Assembly: GCF_027942865.1 (NCBI RefSeq)
Contig: NC_134516.1
Coordinates: 23,097,822-23,161,821 of the forward strand
Direction: 5' to 3'
Length of the DNA stretch: 64,000 nucleotides
Source: Odontesthes bonariensis
Lineage: Eukaryota; Chordata; Actinopteri; Atheriniformes; Atherinopsidae
In this document: piece after piece, positions 12,201-25,100 of the stretch
Numbering within the stretch: the stretch's first letter is position 1
Layout of the letters: each line of letters starts with the position of its first letter
Made by a program: the position numbers and the translations under genes
The notes under the pieces: generated by a model
The model's database searches: none
What the model was told of the DNA's origin: nothing
The model's input: the letters and a program-made list of their open reading frames with translations, nothing else

Positions 12201-15200
12201 AATGACTTTAAAAAGCAGCATGACAGCGTTCAATCAATTCTGATGAAAGCTTAGTTTGTTTTGTTGCCGTGGTTTCCAGGCATGTGATGAACGAGCTGCT
12301 GGAGACAGAGAGAGCATATGTGGAGGAGCTCCTGTGTGTGCTGGAAGTGAGTGCTGTTATTCACTTACAGTCTAGTTAAGTGAGGCTGATCGTCAGCTGA
12401 GTGCACGACCTATTCCAGTATTCAAGTTATAGCTCATTGGTTGACGTCTTGTCTGCAGGGCTATGCAGCAGAGATGGACAATCCTGCCATGGCTCTCCTC
12501 ATCCCCAGCACTCTGCTCAGCAAGAAGGACGTCCTATTTGGCAACATGTTTGAAATCTACCAGTTTCATAAGAGGTATACCTCGGTGTTATTTTGGACAT
12601 TTTTATGTTTCCAGACTTGAAATATATTTAGTGTAAACATTTATTGTTTGTCTGTAGGACGTTTCTAAAGGAATTAGAAGCATACACCGACTGCCCTGAA
12701 CTTGTGGGCCGCTGCTTTTTAGAACGGGTGAGTACCTCTTCCTCGGATTACTTTGTACATTAGGTTCTGGACTTATTACCAAAAAAGTATTTGCCTCAAT
12801 AAACTGTTTCCATCAGCAAGCGGAGAACTTGTCCCAGCGAGCTGATTACACTTGCTGCTTTCTCTGCAGATGAAGGACCTGCAGATCTACGAGGCCTACT
12901 GTCAGAATAAACCTCGCTCTGAGAGCTTGTGGAGACAGTGCTCCGACTGTGCCTTCTTCCAGGTTGGCCTCGTGTCTCTAACAACACCCTCCTCTTTACA
13001 TGGTTTTTACTAGATAATTGCATTCTAGTGATATATGTTTGTTTTACAAACCAGGAGTGCCAGAAGAAGCTGGAACACAAACTTGGGTTGGACTCCTACC
13101 TCCTTAAACCTGTCCAGAGAATCACCAAGTACCAGCTACTGCTTAAAGTGAGCGCTGCATTTCAGAGCCTATTTTAAACTAATCTTGAAAATGATTTAGT
13201 TCACATTTACCCTGCACACAATCCTCTAAAATGAGTGTTCTCTTAGGATTGATCCTACAAGCCTGCCATAGGCATTCATGGTTGGCACGGCCCTCTATGT
13301 CAGTCCTATTTCTTTATCCTAAATAAAGAAATGATCTAAGTTTAGTGAAATATCCCAAGATATGTATCTCAAGAACCAGTAACAGAAGGAAGATGCACAA
13401 AAGTTCCTTTTTGAATGTTGTACCAAAGGGTCTGAATAAATATGTAATGTAATATTTGAGATCTTTATTTTTAATAAATCAACTAAACAACTTGCCTTTG
13501 CTTTACCACTGTAGAGAATGATGGGTAATGTGGAGGAAGTGGACATGTAAGACTGACTTTATTATCTACTATGATATTTTCAGGAGTTGTTGAAGTACAG
13601 TAAGGGCTGTGATGGCTGTGATGACCTCCAGGAAGCTCTCTCCTCCATCCTGGGGATCCTGAAAGCTGTTAATGACTCCATGCACCTCATTGCTATTACA
13701 GGATATGAGGTCAGTGAAATTTCACGGTGCAACTGATTCAGAGACAGATGCAGTTGGGTATCTTGGTGGCTTGACCGAGGATAAATTGGCTCAATCGAAA
13801 CATGAATGTTAAGAATAGAATGGCATATGCAGGAATATGTCTTTAAGATTGGTGAGCGTGATGGCTGTGGCTACATTTGCAGACCATATCTAATCAATGG
13901 TTCTTTTTAGGGTAACCTGTCAGAGCTGGGTCGTCTGCTGATGCAAGGTTCCTTCAGTGTGTGGACAGAGCACAAAAAAGGCCATGCCAAGGTGAAAGAT
14001 CTGGCCAGGTTCAAGCCCATGCAGAGGCACTTATTCCTGCACGAGAAGGCTCTGCTGTTCTGCAAGAGGAGGGAGGAGAATGGCGAGGGCTATGAGAAAG
14101 CTCCGTCTTACAGCTTCAAACACTCCCTGAGTGTAAGCTCATGGTGTCACATTTAAAGACGGCTCACGTGAGTGCAAATTCCCTTATGTGCTAAAATGTC
14201 CCTCTCTCTTTGTTCAGATGAGTGCGGTGGGCATCACAGAGAACGCTAAAGGAGACAACAAGAAGTTTGAGATTTGGTGCAATTCCAGAGAAGAAGTTTT
14301 TATAGTCCAGGTAACATCACACAGCCTTATTTCTTTGACGGAGCACTCAATATATAACAAAGAAATAAATCGTTACTTTTTATGTTAAGGCTCCAACACC
14401 AGAGATTAAAACGGCGTGGGTGAATGAGATCCGTAAGGTTCTGACTCGGCAGCTCAAAGCCTGCAGAGGTAGGCTTGTTTGCTTGAATTGTTCCATCTTT
14501 TGCACGGCACAAACACTTGACACTGTAGTAAACTGATATATGTTTCAGATGCAATCCAGCAGAAGAGCTCAGACACAGTTTCTCCAAGTCCCACCAGCAA
14601 CACCTCCATCTCCCTCAGGTTGGTGTCATGGACTTTACATAAGGCGTGTTCACCCACTCATATCTGCGCTGCGTTTATACTGATGTTTCCACTTTTGGTC
14701 TCTTCCAGCCCCTTCCGAAGCAGCGGTCAGAAGAACCAGAAGAAGCAGGAGGAGAAGAAGGCAGAGCCAAGCCCTACCTATGACACCAACTCGTGTTCCT
14801 CACCAAAACACAAAGGTGATTTTTGAATTCATGCTGCATCCTCCAACTGCTGTAGACCTTCAAGAGATTTATCTCTGTCCCACCTGAAAAGCTGCTCTGC
14901 TCTCTCCACTCCCCCTAACGTGGACTCCTCTTTTCTTCATTACCTTCATTTCCATGGTTCCCATGGTTTCCTATCTTCTCCCTCCCCTGCCCCTCATTAT
15001 CAAACCATTGACCCCTAGATGAAGCTGTGACCAGCCCAACCACTGACAGGTCCTCAGTGGCTAAAAAGCGTTTTACTTTGCAGGGCTTCAGCAATCTCAA
15101 GAGTCCGAAAGGTAACATTGGCAAGCTCGAACGAGCTTGATATTTAGAATATTTTTGTTCATAGTTTCAAAAAGTTGTATTCAATAGCTATTATTGAGTG

Positions 15201-15447
15201 CCTGTTAATTAGAGTAATTGATACCTCAGTCTAAATTGATTGAGGGGCTGACGGTGTGTTCCCAGCTTGTTTGTTGGAGATAGTCTGTCTCCTGGTGGTA
15301 AAGTGCACCACTGCCACCGTTGTTAGGGCTTTTGTACTGGACACTATATCGCTGCCATGAAGTGTAAAACTTTGCAAGGCCATCATTGATGCTCCTTGTC
15401 TCAGCAGAATCAATCAGCTGATCAGTATGTATTCTAAACCTGTTTGT

Positions 15448-15482
<35 letters not shown>

Positions 15483-18400
15483 ATAAACTTTATTCATCCC
15501 AATTTGGGAAATTATTCTGTTCCAACAGCGTACAGTATAAAAGATATGTAAACAATTAAAGGAAAAACAAGCAAATAGAATATAATAAGAATAGAGAATA
15601 AACATCAGTTCTCTACCTTTCCAAAGACAGAATGTCAAACCTCTAACTGGGTTAAATTTTCTATGATGTGTTGAATTCTTGCGTCTCTGCTCCTACTCCC
15701 CACCCTCACCGCTCTCTTCTTCTCCCCCCCCCCTGCTTGCATTGCCCAGGCTCAGCTCTGAGCCCTGAGCACAGCTCCAAACGCCACACGGGCAAGAGTG
15801 ACCCCACACCGTTTGGGTTCAAAGGTATATTCCTGTCCCATTCTAGGGTCCATCTGATTTTAAAGGCCATTGTTCACCTTCCCATCACTCACCATTAGAG
15901 TGTGCACCAGTCTTGTGCCATCATTAAGTAGGTTTCACCTGTAGCTCATGTAGAACGATGAAACTGGATATGTGAAGACATTAACCCCCCAATAGAAGCC
16001 TTTTTTTTTTTTTTTACAAATTTGGAGACAGATTTGTGCTAATACATAACAAATAATCAGTATCAGTGCATTTTCTTCATGTATTCCCAGGTCATTCTCC
16101 ACTTGACATACATGATTAGGGATGAAATGTCTTTGTGGTGCATACAGATGCTTTGTGACATGTTTTTTTTGCCTCTGAACACTGCAACTCCTATGTCCAC
16201 CACAACATGTTAACCTTCATCCACAGGTCATTGTTATCATCCTCATTTGTGAATTTCATGTTTGGTATCTTATCATTTCTGGAGATGCTCTTTCCTTTTC
16301 ATGGGGGACCATTTAGCAAAAGCACCTGGGTAAAAATGACCTATAAAGTAAAAGAGAAAGCCCATGAGTGCTTTACTAACCCTTTCTCCTGCACAAGGAA
16401 ACGATATAGATTGTGTTAAAATTGCAGCCTGGTCAGCATTCTAAAGCTTCACTTTACCGACTGACCAACTAACCATTTTTTTTCTACGCGACTGGCCGGC
16501 TGTCACTGATTTGCCGACCGTTTTTCCCCTTTAGAGCCAGTTCCACACATCACTCTGAGCAGAGTAAAGTGGATGAGTACCTCTAGTCTGTTGCAGAGCA
16601 AACGGCAAGGTACAGACCTGCTCTGAGGATCAGCCACAGTGGGTTTTTGCTGTTTTTTTGTGGTGGAAATGATTGATTTTGCCATAGGTGAAGTGTCGCA
16701 AAAAATATCAACCTTTCCAAGTCAATCTGCCTTGTATTGAGTCTTGAGAAACATTGTAGAAAGATATTAATTGAGTCTTGCAATTATCCAAAAATGAAAT
16801 TCCACTCTTTTCTGAAGTTTTAAGTCTCAATTCTTGGCAGAATGACAGTGTCACAATGGCCGCTTCACCATTAATCAGTTATTCTCCCTTTCCTCTTCTT
16901 CACTGGGTGTTTTTGGTTTGTTGTGTGGCCTGAAGAAAACTGTCACAGTACGCGACTAATGTCCAACAATGGAATCTAGATAAGCCGTAAAATGAATCCA
17001 AGTGATTCCAATCTTCGATCAAAATCTACCTTTATTATCAGGTATTTCCTTGCTGTGCTCTATTTTTATCTGTTTACTATCAACATTCATCTTCTCTGGG
17101 AGTTTGGGTTGATCTTCGTGTTTTTCAGTGTGGAGCAGTTAGTCATGTTTCAACGGTAGTTGTTTTGTGCTCCTATTGTGTATCTGTGACATTCAGTTTC
17201 TCCCTCACAACCATAAACACATCTTTTCTTTAATGATTATATCAAAGATCTCTCTATAGAGCTGCTTTTGAATATGTCATCCAATAAGTGGCTCGGGAAC
17301 ATTCTACTGTCACAGTCTGTGGGCATGTGGTAAAGATTTGCTTCACTTTCTGTCCTCCTTTCCTTTGATTCTCTTTTTACCATCCATAATTGCCCACCTC
17401 CTCCGCCCACCTACAGGCTGGAACAAGGCGTCTCTCTCAGTGGATGCCTTAGAGGAGAATGATGGCTACTCCAGCGGTGAGGACCCCATGAACTCTGACA
17501 CCGAGGATGAAGTGGTAAAAAAGCTGGTGAGCCTAAGCATGAGGATTTTTCCACACAATATAAGGTTTCCTATCAGTGCTTTTATTAATTTTGTTGCACT
17601 TGGTTAATCATTCACAGTCTGGTTGTAAAATTTGACCCTGTAGGCTCCAGGAAAGTACAATGTGGTAGCAGACTGCGAGAAGGCAGGACCTCAGGAGCTG
17701 TCTGTCAAGAGTGGAGACATGGTCCAACTAATCAGGGAAGGAGAGGAGGGGCAATGGTAAAAAAATCTTCTTTTTTTTTTCTTTTTTTTTAGCCAAAAAC
17801 AATGTTTTAATATTATTGTAATACGGTAGTTGTATCCAACAGATTTGACACCGTTCTTATTCTTATCATTCTATTTCCATAAAATGAATGCAGCAAGACA
17901 AAAATTCCCAACTTTTCTGGAAATTATGTTTGAGAGAACAAATGCAGACACTTTATGACAGAGAGTACATCCAAATGTTTCTGACACCTTACTTCATATA
18001 GCATGAGGGGTACATGCACAACATTAGGCAGACATTTTCTATGTTGTGATGGATCAGAGTAAATCTGGAAGGTAACTCGTAAGTCTAATATTTCAGACTA
18101 TTCCCACAGTAACACACAGTTGTTTTTTTTTAAACCTGGACCTTATATCCGACATGAAATACGTAAGCCCTGGATAACAACAACATGGCAGCTATGAGCT
18201 AACAGGGCAATAGTACGCGTTCATTCATTCATTCGTCTTAAAGTATTGGTGAAATAAAAACAGATAATGCCTTATTTAGAGGCTCTATTGTCTATGCCCT
18301 GTTCTCTCCCTTTATATGGATATACTCGGATCTTGACTGTTATCGGTGAGTAGATGAACGTAATTTATGCCAGAAATGAGGTCCACGTTTAAAAAAAAAA

Positions 18401-18851
18401 AACTTCCCCTTTCATGTCACCTCAAAGTCCTTTTTAAAAACTATTATGTGCCATGCCACATTGTTGAGTAAAGTTGAATCCTCACAGGTTTGTGAAGAAC
18501 CTTCGCAGCAGTAAAGAGGGTTGGGTGGCAGCAGCAAACCTCCTCAGCCTCATCTCAGAGTCCAAGTCATCCCAATCTCTCAGCAGCTCAGGTAGGTTAC
18601 ATGAATTGGACGTATACACATTTTGAATCAATTTAAATCTACCCTTCAGCACCCTACTGTGTGTCACGTGATATTGCTACATTCATCATCCATTCTTTAT
18701 TGTGATTAAAGAGAATGAGTGAACAGTGGGATAATGAGGCTGTTGTTGTTATTTGTGTGTTTGCCCTTCAGATGGCAGCGTCTCTGGGAACCTCAGCACT
18801 TCTTCCAGCTGCAGCGAGACATACACCAGCTTCTCCGACATCAAACCTTGA
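220..18851 (+). CDS. mcf2l: MCF2L/DBS-type Rho guanine nucleotide exchange factor, 3' 29 coding exons (5' end outside window)
   Basis: Dbl-family exchange factor; relatives load GTP on RhoA/Cdc42 at membranes. Exons seen: 220-310, 7941-8060, 8156-8272, 8373-8522, 8644-8768, 8877-8991, 9083-9202, 10307-10498, 11233-11424, 11521-11674, 11815-11867, 12032-12111, 12280-12346, 12459-12574, 12658-12727, 12870-12962, 13055-13147, 13584-13709, 13911-14132, 14218-14310, 14390-14468, 14549-14618, 14709-14815, 15019-15111, 15750-15824, 17417-17526, 17644-17756, 18488-18591, 18772-18851 (stop TGA). All junctions keep phase and give 1,072 residues. In order: the C-terminal half of a CRAL-TRIO domain (VIDRRQD, FPGNLHL, ELGGT), spectrin-like helices, linker QTRPVQPVAP, DH domain (about residues 503-690, with LLKPVQRITKYQLLLK), PH domain (about 691-825), basic Ser-rich linker, SH3 (about 975-1036, DMVQLIREGEEGQW). 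The SH3 and CRAL-TRIO favour mcf2l over mcf2; which teleost copy (a or b) cannot be told. One intron has a GC donor. Confidence 0.93.
1558..1836 (-). pseudogene. Fossil BED zinc-finger segment of a hAT transposase
   Basis: Read on the minus strand from 1836, an open stretch gives a GHFHFK start, then VICKHCQVKLSYHRSSS, then LKYHLMAKH, ending near 1705. The spacing C-x2-C, then a basic/Ser loop, then H-x4-H is that of BED zinc fingers at the N-terminus of hAT transposases. The frame continues to about 1558 without recognisable catalytic domain. It sits inside the element at 1425-2284, which explains its origin; it is not a host gene. Confidence 0.75.
1912..1970 (+). repeat. 26-bp direct repeat pair
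   Basis: The same 26 nt, beginning AGCAACAGACTTTTACAATA, occurs at 1912-1937 and 1945-1970, directly upstream of the SINE. It may be a local slippage product or a trace of an earlier insertion. Confidence 0.8.
1984..2195 (+). repeat. tRNA-derived SINE nested in the hAT element
   Basis: A pol III type 2 promoter is visible: box A TGGCGTAGTGG at 1996-2006 and box B-like GCTTCAAGTCCC at 2061-2072, about 65 nt apart as in tRNA genes. A CT-rich body and an AT-rich tail (AAAAAATAATAATT then poly-A) follow. The tRNA part does not fold as a full tRNA with acceptor stem, so this is a retroposon and not a tRNA gene. Confidence 0.8.
6020..6578. mobile_element. Non-autonomous hAT (Charlie-like) transposon, 559 bp
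   Basis: The left end reads CAGGGGTGTCAAACTCA; the inverse of the right end reads CATATGTGTCAAACTC. An exact 8-bp target duplication TTCTAGAC lies at 6012-6019 and 6579-6586. The left end is followed by the GAGGGCCACATC type sequence seen in many vertebrate hAT elements. No transposase domain survives; the interior has a perfect hairpin at 6483-6526. Confidence 0.9.
6483..6526. repeat. Perfect 19-bp inverted repeat with 6-nt loop
   Basis: AGAAAAATTGATGCAGATG at 6483-6501 is followed by six nucleotides and then its exact reverse complement at 6508-6526. It lies inside the hAT element at 6020-6578. Confidence 0.95.
8061..8155 (+). other. mcf2l: Probable GC-AG intron of mcf2l
   Basis: The exon ending in Lys-Val-Pro codons at 8060 is followed by GCATGA, not GT. 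The next exon starts after GTCAG at 8156 with GTG GTG ATG. Family proteins read KVP followed by V/I-I/V-M here, so the GC donor gives the expected protein. A GT six bases upstream (8055-8056, AAG|GTGCCG) would also keep frame but drop the Val-Pro pair. Confidence 0.6.
15449..15600 (-). repeat. LINE 3'-end remnant with (GATA)n tail
   Basis: An (ATAG)n run at 15449-15480 abuts AAACTTTATTCATCCC and a TTTGGGAAATTATTCTGTT segment. On the minus strand this reads as the AATTTCCC...GGGATGAATAAAGTTT end with an ATCT microsatellite, a pattern typical of teleost LINE tails. Only about 150 bp can be assigned. It sits in an mcf2l intron. Confidence 0.6.
16535..16609 (+). CDS. mcf2l: Candidate alternative cassette exon of mcf2l
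   Basis: A 75-nt open segment lies between the exons 15750-15824 and 17417-17526. It is preceded by a pyrimidine tract ending TTTAG and followed by GTACAG. It begins with 2 nt and ends with 1 nt of a codon, exactly the phase used by the exons on either side, so it can be included or skipped without a frameshift. It would add 25 residues including TLSRVKWMSTSSLLQSKRQ between the PH-SH3 linker segments ending PFGFK and starting GWNK. That basic, Ser-rich composition resembles the rest of the linker. I see no direct proof of use; the call rests on phase, splice sites and the open frame. Confidence 0.55.
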
Positions 18852-21150
18852 CCTGAGATCGCCGTCCAATCTCCATTGCTGTATCTAAAACTATATCCAG
18901 GTGGAAAAAAAAAGTTAAGACAGGACTGACAGGAGGATACAATCAGTGTTTTTATTTAATTTTATGTTTTTTAACACCACTTTGTTTGTTGGATCCTACC
19001 ACCAAGGCGAGAAATATCTCTTCGACTGATTCTAAAATTTCAAACTTCATTCCATTAGGGATCAATCATTGCTAATCATACACATTAAATGCATGTGATG
19101 TACCACCTCCTGTTAATCTTGCTTTAAAGATGTCAGGGGGCTAAAAGTCATCAGCCTTCATTTACTGAACAGGTGTTCAGTGCCATTATGTGATTATGTA
19201 GCATCAAAGTGGACAGTTTTGAAGAACGTCTGCACCAAATGCAACACTGCTGGTGTCGACCCATTTGAAACCCGTTCAACTCGAGGACATTGCAGCATAG
19301 CAACATGATTCTTGTTCGGGGCACTCGCAGATACTATCAGGCAGGTATTTCACACGACGCATCAGCTTTAGTGTCAGACATTGATTGTACACTGTGAAAA
19401 GTAGCAGGTGGCTGCAACAAGAGAAATGCTCTGTGTGTGTCTTGGAGCAAAGCTGAGCAGGTTGAGTGTTGCCACCTTTTTGTAAGCTACACACAAATGG
19501 GGCAGAGGGTGTGACAATAGTGACACAATAAAGGTGTAATCCTCCTAGATATCCTTATAGAAGAAACGCACTCAATGTATCACCAACAGCGCTACCTGGT
19601 GGACACACACGTCTTGCACTTCTCCACCTACTCAAAGGCTGGCAGCTTGGACATCTTTTGAACCTCTTTGTTTTCTAAAGAGGGATTCAAAGACTCGCCT
19701 CTGAACAGCTCTGCATTTACCTCTCAGGAAACCCAAGAAGTTGCGTTGAGCAGGCAGGTGTGACTGCATACCTCCACGTGTTGGCTAAACGTCACCGTGC
19801 GTGCGCATTCTTGACTGTGTGTGTGTGTTGGGGTGTGTGTGCGTTTCAGAACAAATCCACCACACCAGAAAACGCATCGACACACAGACACAAGACTTTT
19901 TAGTTACCTTATAAAGCTGTTTTCCAGCTTTGTGGGATGGTAAAAACAGTCTCCAAATCTAAATATTCTGCATATATGTTTGTTTTTGTGTCACTGTGCT
20001 CCCTTATATTTGGTCTGCACAAAAGCGAGCTTTGTCCTCTCCCTCTGCTCCCAGCCCCATTCAGGCATGTGACAGTGGCCACTTTTCTACATGCAGGCCC
20101 AGCCGGGGCCCAGACCTGCTCAACGTGTTTGCACCTCCAGCCTGAAAGTATCATTTGTTAACCTAACTACAAACTGTAGCTGATCGCAATCGAGTAAAAG
20201 AAAAAAGAATTTAAATAAATAGTGATAAAAGTCTGACTTTTTGTGGGATTTACACAACAGGGGTTGGTGAGTATACACACCTCTGAGGAACCACTGCTGT
20301 TATGAACACTGAATGACACCTTTTCTCTTCCGTGTTTTCTAAGAGTAAACATGCTTTTTATATACCAGGATTTCTACTGTATCCACAGGTCGCTGTAAAA
20401 CACTCTTCCTTTTTTTTATCAGCCAGGAAAGTGCAGGACACTTTGGACTAAAACCAACCCCACCTGTTTATTACTTATGACCCATCAGCAGGCCCCACAA
20501 TGCCACTTTACTTTGTTGAATTGGAGCTTGGCTCGATTCAGTGTCCTCCCTGTAAAGACGAAGAAAAAAGGAAGAAGCTAGTTTGCAGGCCTCTCAGTGT
20601 CAAAACTGTGCGTTTCTGGTCTTATGTGTTCATAAATGTTACACTTGTATAAATGTCTTCTCTATACCTCACACTATTTTCCTCAAGAGCATGTAAACTG
20701 TTTTGAGGATCATGGTTTTTGTGAGTGTCCTTGTCTCATCATCAATCTTTGTGGCATGTTATTCGCAGTTCAAATTTGAAACCTTCTAAACAAGGCAAGT
20801 ATTTTCTACCTGTTGTAATATTGTGAGAGTTTATTTTCTGCCCTCTTAAGAAAGCTGACATGGGCACTAAACTTGTCAGTGTTTGATCGTGGTCACACAA
20901 TAAAGCTTACTGAGTTATTTGTACTTTTTCGACTGAGGCAGGAGAGATGAGAAAGGGTTATATATTTTTTGTTTCTGTTTATGCAGCACATTGCAGCAAC
21001 CACTGTCTTTATTTTCTTACTGTATATCTACTGAGTATGGTGGTGAAAATAAATATTATAATGAGACATGTCTGTATATTTGTAAATATGTAATTCTGAC
21101 TTGTATGTAAAATGAAAAGCAGCTTTAATAAAATCTGAGATGGTTTCTTC
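18852..21150 (+). other. mcf2l: 3' UTR of mcf2l with several poly(A) signals
   Basis: After the TGA at 18849-18851 there is about 2.3 kb with no further exon. AATAAA hexamers lie at 19527-19532, 20899-20904 and 21127-21132, so alternative cleavage is likely. The last one sits just before an ATTTT-rich tract and the cab39l upstream region. The exact ends are inferred, not seen. Confidence 0.6.
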
Positions 21151-21299
21151 TACGGGGTTTTGCCTTTATTGTGGGGAATTTTATTTTATTTTATTTTTTT
21201 TTATTTTATTTTTTATATAAGTATATATTTATTACCGGTCACATTTCTATTTAAAAAACAAAACAAAAACACCCCGTGGGTTTATTTCTCATAGAATCA

Positions 21300-22120
21300 C
21301 TTGTTTATTTTGATGCGGATGCGTAATTTCAACCACGTGGTTTCTCGCCTCCAATGGGTCTTTACGGTTGAGACTGTCAGGAATTAGCCTGGGGTGCGTT
21401 CGAATAAGTTCGCCGTCTGACCTTAACCTCCTTATCGTGTTTTAATGTCCTCGCTGGATGACGAAGAACATAAAATAAAACAGTTAAAGTTGTCTTTACT
21501 CAAACTTATGATGAAAATGGTTTTACTCAAGCTTATTCAAATAAACACAACGCAGTAATGCAGCAGGAAAGGTGGTAAGGAGGAATTTTAGTGAGAGGAT
21601 GTGAACGAGATTCAGCTGCGGCTGGAAAGATACAGATTTGTCAAGTTAGCGTGAATGAGTCTGAGTCATACCGGAAGTTGATTTTTTTTTGCGCAGTAAG
21701 TACGTCAGGACTCGGTGACATCGGGTAACCATAAGAGTGGGGAAATCTTTTAATTGACTAACAACTTTAATCAAATTTGTATTGGTATGGTTATTTCAAT
21801 TGGAATTCCAACAGTACTTCTCCGTTGCAGCCGCGAAATAGGGAGTCCACTGGATTTTAATACGGAGGTTTACACCGGAAGTTCTTGTCTTGGTTCTTGC
21901 TAACTTTGCAGAACACTGGATGGAACACCAGATGGAATTCTGCACTGCCTTCTTAACAGATTCCTCACATTTTGAATTGTATTGCACACATTTTTAGCTG
22001 ACTTTCCTGCTGACAAACAACCCTGGCGTGAACACAGACGCCTTCCTGGGAGGTTCGGCTGCGCTGTGAACTGGGGCAGAAGCGGTGAAGACATTTAAAG
22101 ACGGCAAACATCTTCTCACT
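21300..22120 (+). promoter_or_regulatory. cab39l: Likely promoter and non-coding first exon of cab39l
   Basis: Between the mcf2l poly(A) region and 22.12 kb the base composition becomes less AT-rich. A CCAAT box lies at about 21352. The segment ends ATCTTCTCACT|GTAAGTATCG, a strong splice donor at 22121 with no usable start codon before it. The next plus-strand acceptor with a known exon is the cab39l start exon at 28683, so this is best read as its 5' UTR exon. The transcription start is not visible. Confidence 0.5.
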
Positions 22121-25100
22121 GTAAGTATCGTTCGTAGCTAATACTGTCGAAGAGCAATAGCTTCCAGTTAACCTTATGGTTCGATATTACTGCCCTTGAG
22201 AGTCTGTGTAACTTCGCCGGGGGTTGACACGTAGAAATGTCAGTTATGCTAATACTTGAGACCCCCTCCCACGAGTTGTTTCTGCAATGATGCAGACAAC
22301 TGTGGTTAGCTTTGGAAATCTGTCAAACAAAAAAGGGAGTTTGGCCGGAGGCGAGAGGGGTGTAGCCTTTTTAAATCACATTGTCTGGGACACTTAATGC
22401 GGCCTTGTGCGTTGTTTGCGTCCGTTTGCGTTATTAGCTCATATTCCTCCAAATACTGCCGTTCGTGTGATCTTTAATTCTTCAGCAGCACATACACACA
22501 GAGTCTGTATTTTGTTTTTGTTTTTTTCCCCCTCTCTTATGTTACTTTAGACGACCAGCGTCAGGCTATCCTGAGAGAAGGTTGTTCCGTTTCCGGTAAA
22601 GGCTTTCAAAACAAAAGCTGCTCAAAAAGTCTTCTAGCAATAGTATTTATGCAACTACCGAAGAAAATACTAAACGTTTTCTGTCTACATCTTTCAGATA
22701 TGAGAGTTACATTTACAGTCTTTTAAACGGATAAAGATATCTTTTGGAATTAAATGTGCATATGCACTATATTAGTAATTGTCACTTATCAATTCACCTT
22801 TTTATATTTGGGAATTTGCAAAAATGTTTTTTTTTTTTTTTTTACTTTTTTGAGACTGAGCAAATTTTGGGGAAATCAATCAGAGGTTTAATGCTCATGA
22901 AAATAATCAGTGAGTTGAAGCCCTACACTGAATTTTGTGTGGTCATTGCTTTTTACTTTTTAAAAGATCTGTCATCAGTAGTGATATAAGCTAGTAGACT
23001 TAAAAATCGATTTTACACTTGTTTTGCACTTAAGGATGGTTTAAGTCAGTAATTTTGTTATCTGAGCCCATCCCACAGAGACAAATGAGACAAAAAAAAA
23101 CATGCACAATTGATTCAGTTGTTTAATTGAAAGTATTGCAAAATAACTTTGGGCAAAACATGATCATCACACATCATTTATAATATAATGTATGAAATTT
23201 CTCTCAGTAATCAACAAGCTTGATTTCAAAATGTTTTTTGTGGTTAACTAACAACCACTGCTGATTGTTGTGACCGTGTGCTGAGCTTTTAATTTGAATA
23301 TAAAATTATACTATATCCTATATAGGAAAACCAGGGTAGGATACAGTAGGCTTTCATGTACTAGTAGGCTAGGCCTGTCTGACACTAGTTAAGAATATTA
23401 GCCGTAGTGACTCTGCACACAGCTGCTCCAACCTGCTGACTCACTCAAACTAGTGACGATCTGTGTAACCAGATAAAGCTCTTGCACTTCATTTTGCAGT
23501 TCCAGCTCGCTGTTGAAGGACATAGATAATGGTCCACCTTACCTTTCAGTAGTAATTACTTAACGGGGTCATTGAAAACTATGTAACTATGCATTTGAAC
23601 CATTTCTGTTAACTTTTCTTTCAGTTACAGACTTTTGTGTACTTTTGTTAGTTCCTTTTTCACCAATCAAATACTGAGGTTAGGATTTAAAAGGTGGTTA
23701 GAGTTTGTTTCTGCTGCCTGGAACAGTAAAATATGATTTGGAAATAAAAAATCTGTCTGTGAGAATCAACTATGGACACAGGAACTCAAGATATTAAGTG
23801 TAATTGTTGTACTTGTATACAAAATGTTCCACTGCCGTGATGATGATTATTGAGGCAGCAGGTATGGGTTACACTAAAGCAGCTAAAAGCACAGAGCTGT
23901 AACTGAATTTGAATAGAGGTGAGGTTGTGCTTCAGTTAAATGCAGGTAAGCATCTCTCTGCAGAAAGACTTAAAAGTGAAAAAAGGAACAGGCTTTGTCA
24001 CATTATTATCAATGCCAAAAATGAGCCTGTGGAAAAAATAAAGCAGAATTTGCAGCAAACTGGTGTTTTCAGGGCCTAAAAAACCTTTTTGATTTTTACC
24101 ATTGCTGAAAGGCTCTCAGCTCCTGAAGGCTCTGTGCTTGGCAGGAAACAACATGTACTTTGCTGTGCTGTAATTTAAAAACTTCAGCAGATTTTTGTCA
24201 GCTTTATTGTAGTCTGTGTCACTTATACTGACGGTAATAATCTAGACTGAGCAAGTGGGTGAAATATAGTTGTTACTCCCTTCCCAATACCTAAATTACT
24301 GTTAGTCTTTACTGGAAAGCTACAGGAAGACGTGTTTCTGCTCTAATTAAAAGGCAGTACATTCTTGAAGTTGTTAAACAACCTGGAACGGGTTTAATGA
24401 AGCGTCAATCGCCACCGAGTGCTCAAACTATACTCACTGTTGCAGGTATTTATCTGCTTACACGCCTCACATGAGGAGTTACACGTACATGCGATAAAGA
24501 ATGTGGGACAGGAGTCTATACTTTTACTTCTGGTGCCTTTTACTTAGTAGCTCTGACTTTCTGCAATTCTGTCGAGTCCTCACATGACCCCTGTTTTTTA
24601 TCAAAAGCCCTGAAATGACCCAACTTGTATTCCCAACTGCTCCACACGAATGACATCTACAGTTCACTACCTCAACATCTCTCCAGCTCCTGCCTTGGAT
24701 CGCTATCTCAGAATGTCATTGATTAGTCATCAGAGCCACTCGCTGCCATGGAGTTAGTTTCAGTGGATTTTACTGTAGTCTGATGCTGCAATAGGTGACT
24801 GTGCTATTTGAGGATGACTGGGTTAGTCATCGGCCTGAATGCGAAATTAAATTAATAAATGATAAATCTGTACTTTAATATTCCAATTGAGGAATGAACT
24901 TTAAATATGACAAATGTAATCTGCAGAGAAACGGTAATCTTTAAGTCCAAAAGCCCAGGATGAATTACAGAAGGAGATTTTGAATAGCAGAAGGGCTTAT
25001 CTACAGCAGCCAGGCTAGAAAAGATGTATGAACAGAGACGCTGATGCATGCTGTATAGGACGGCCTGAGTTATATGAAGGATGCCGTCGGTTATGCTGGT

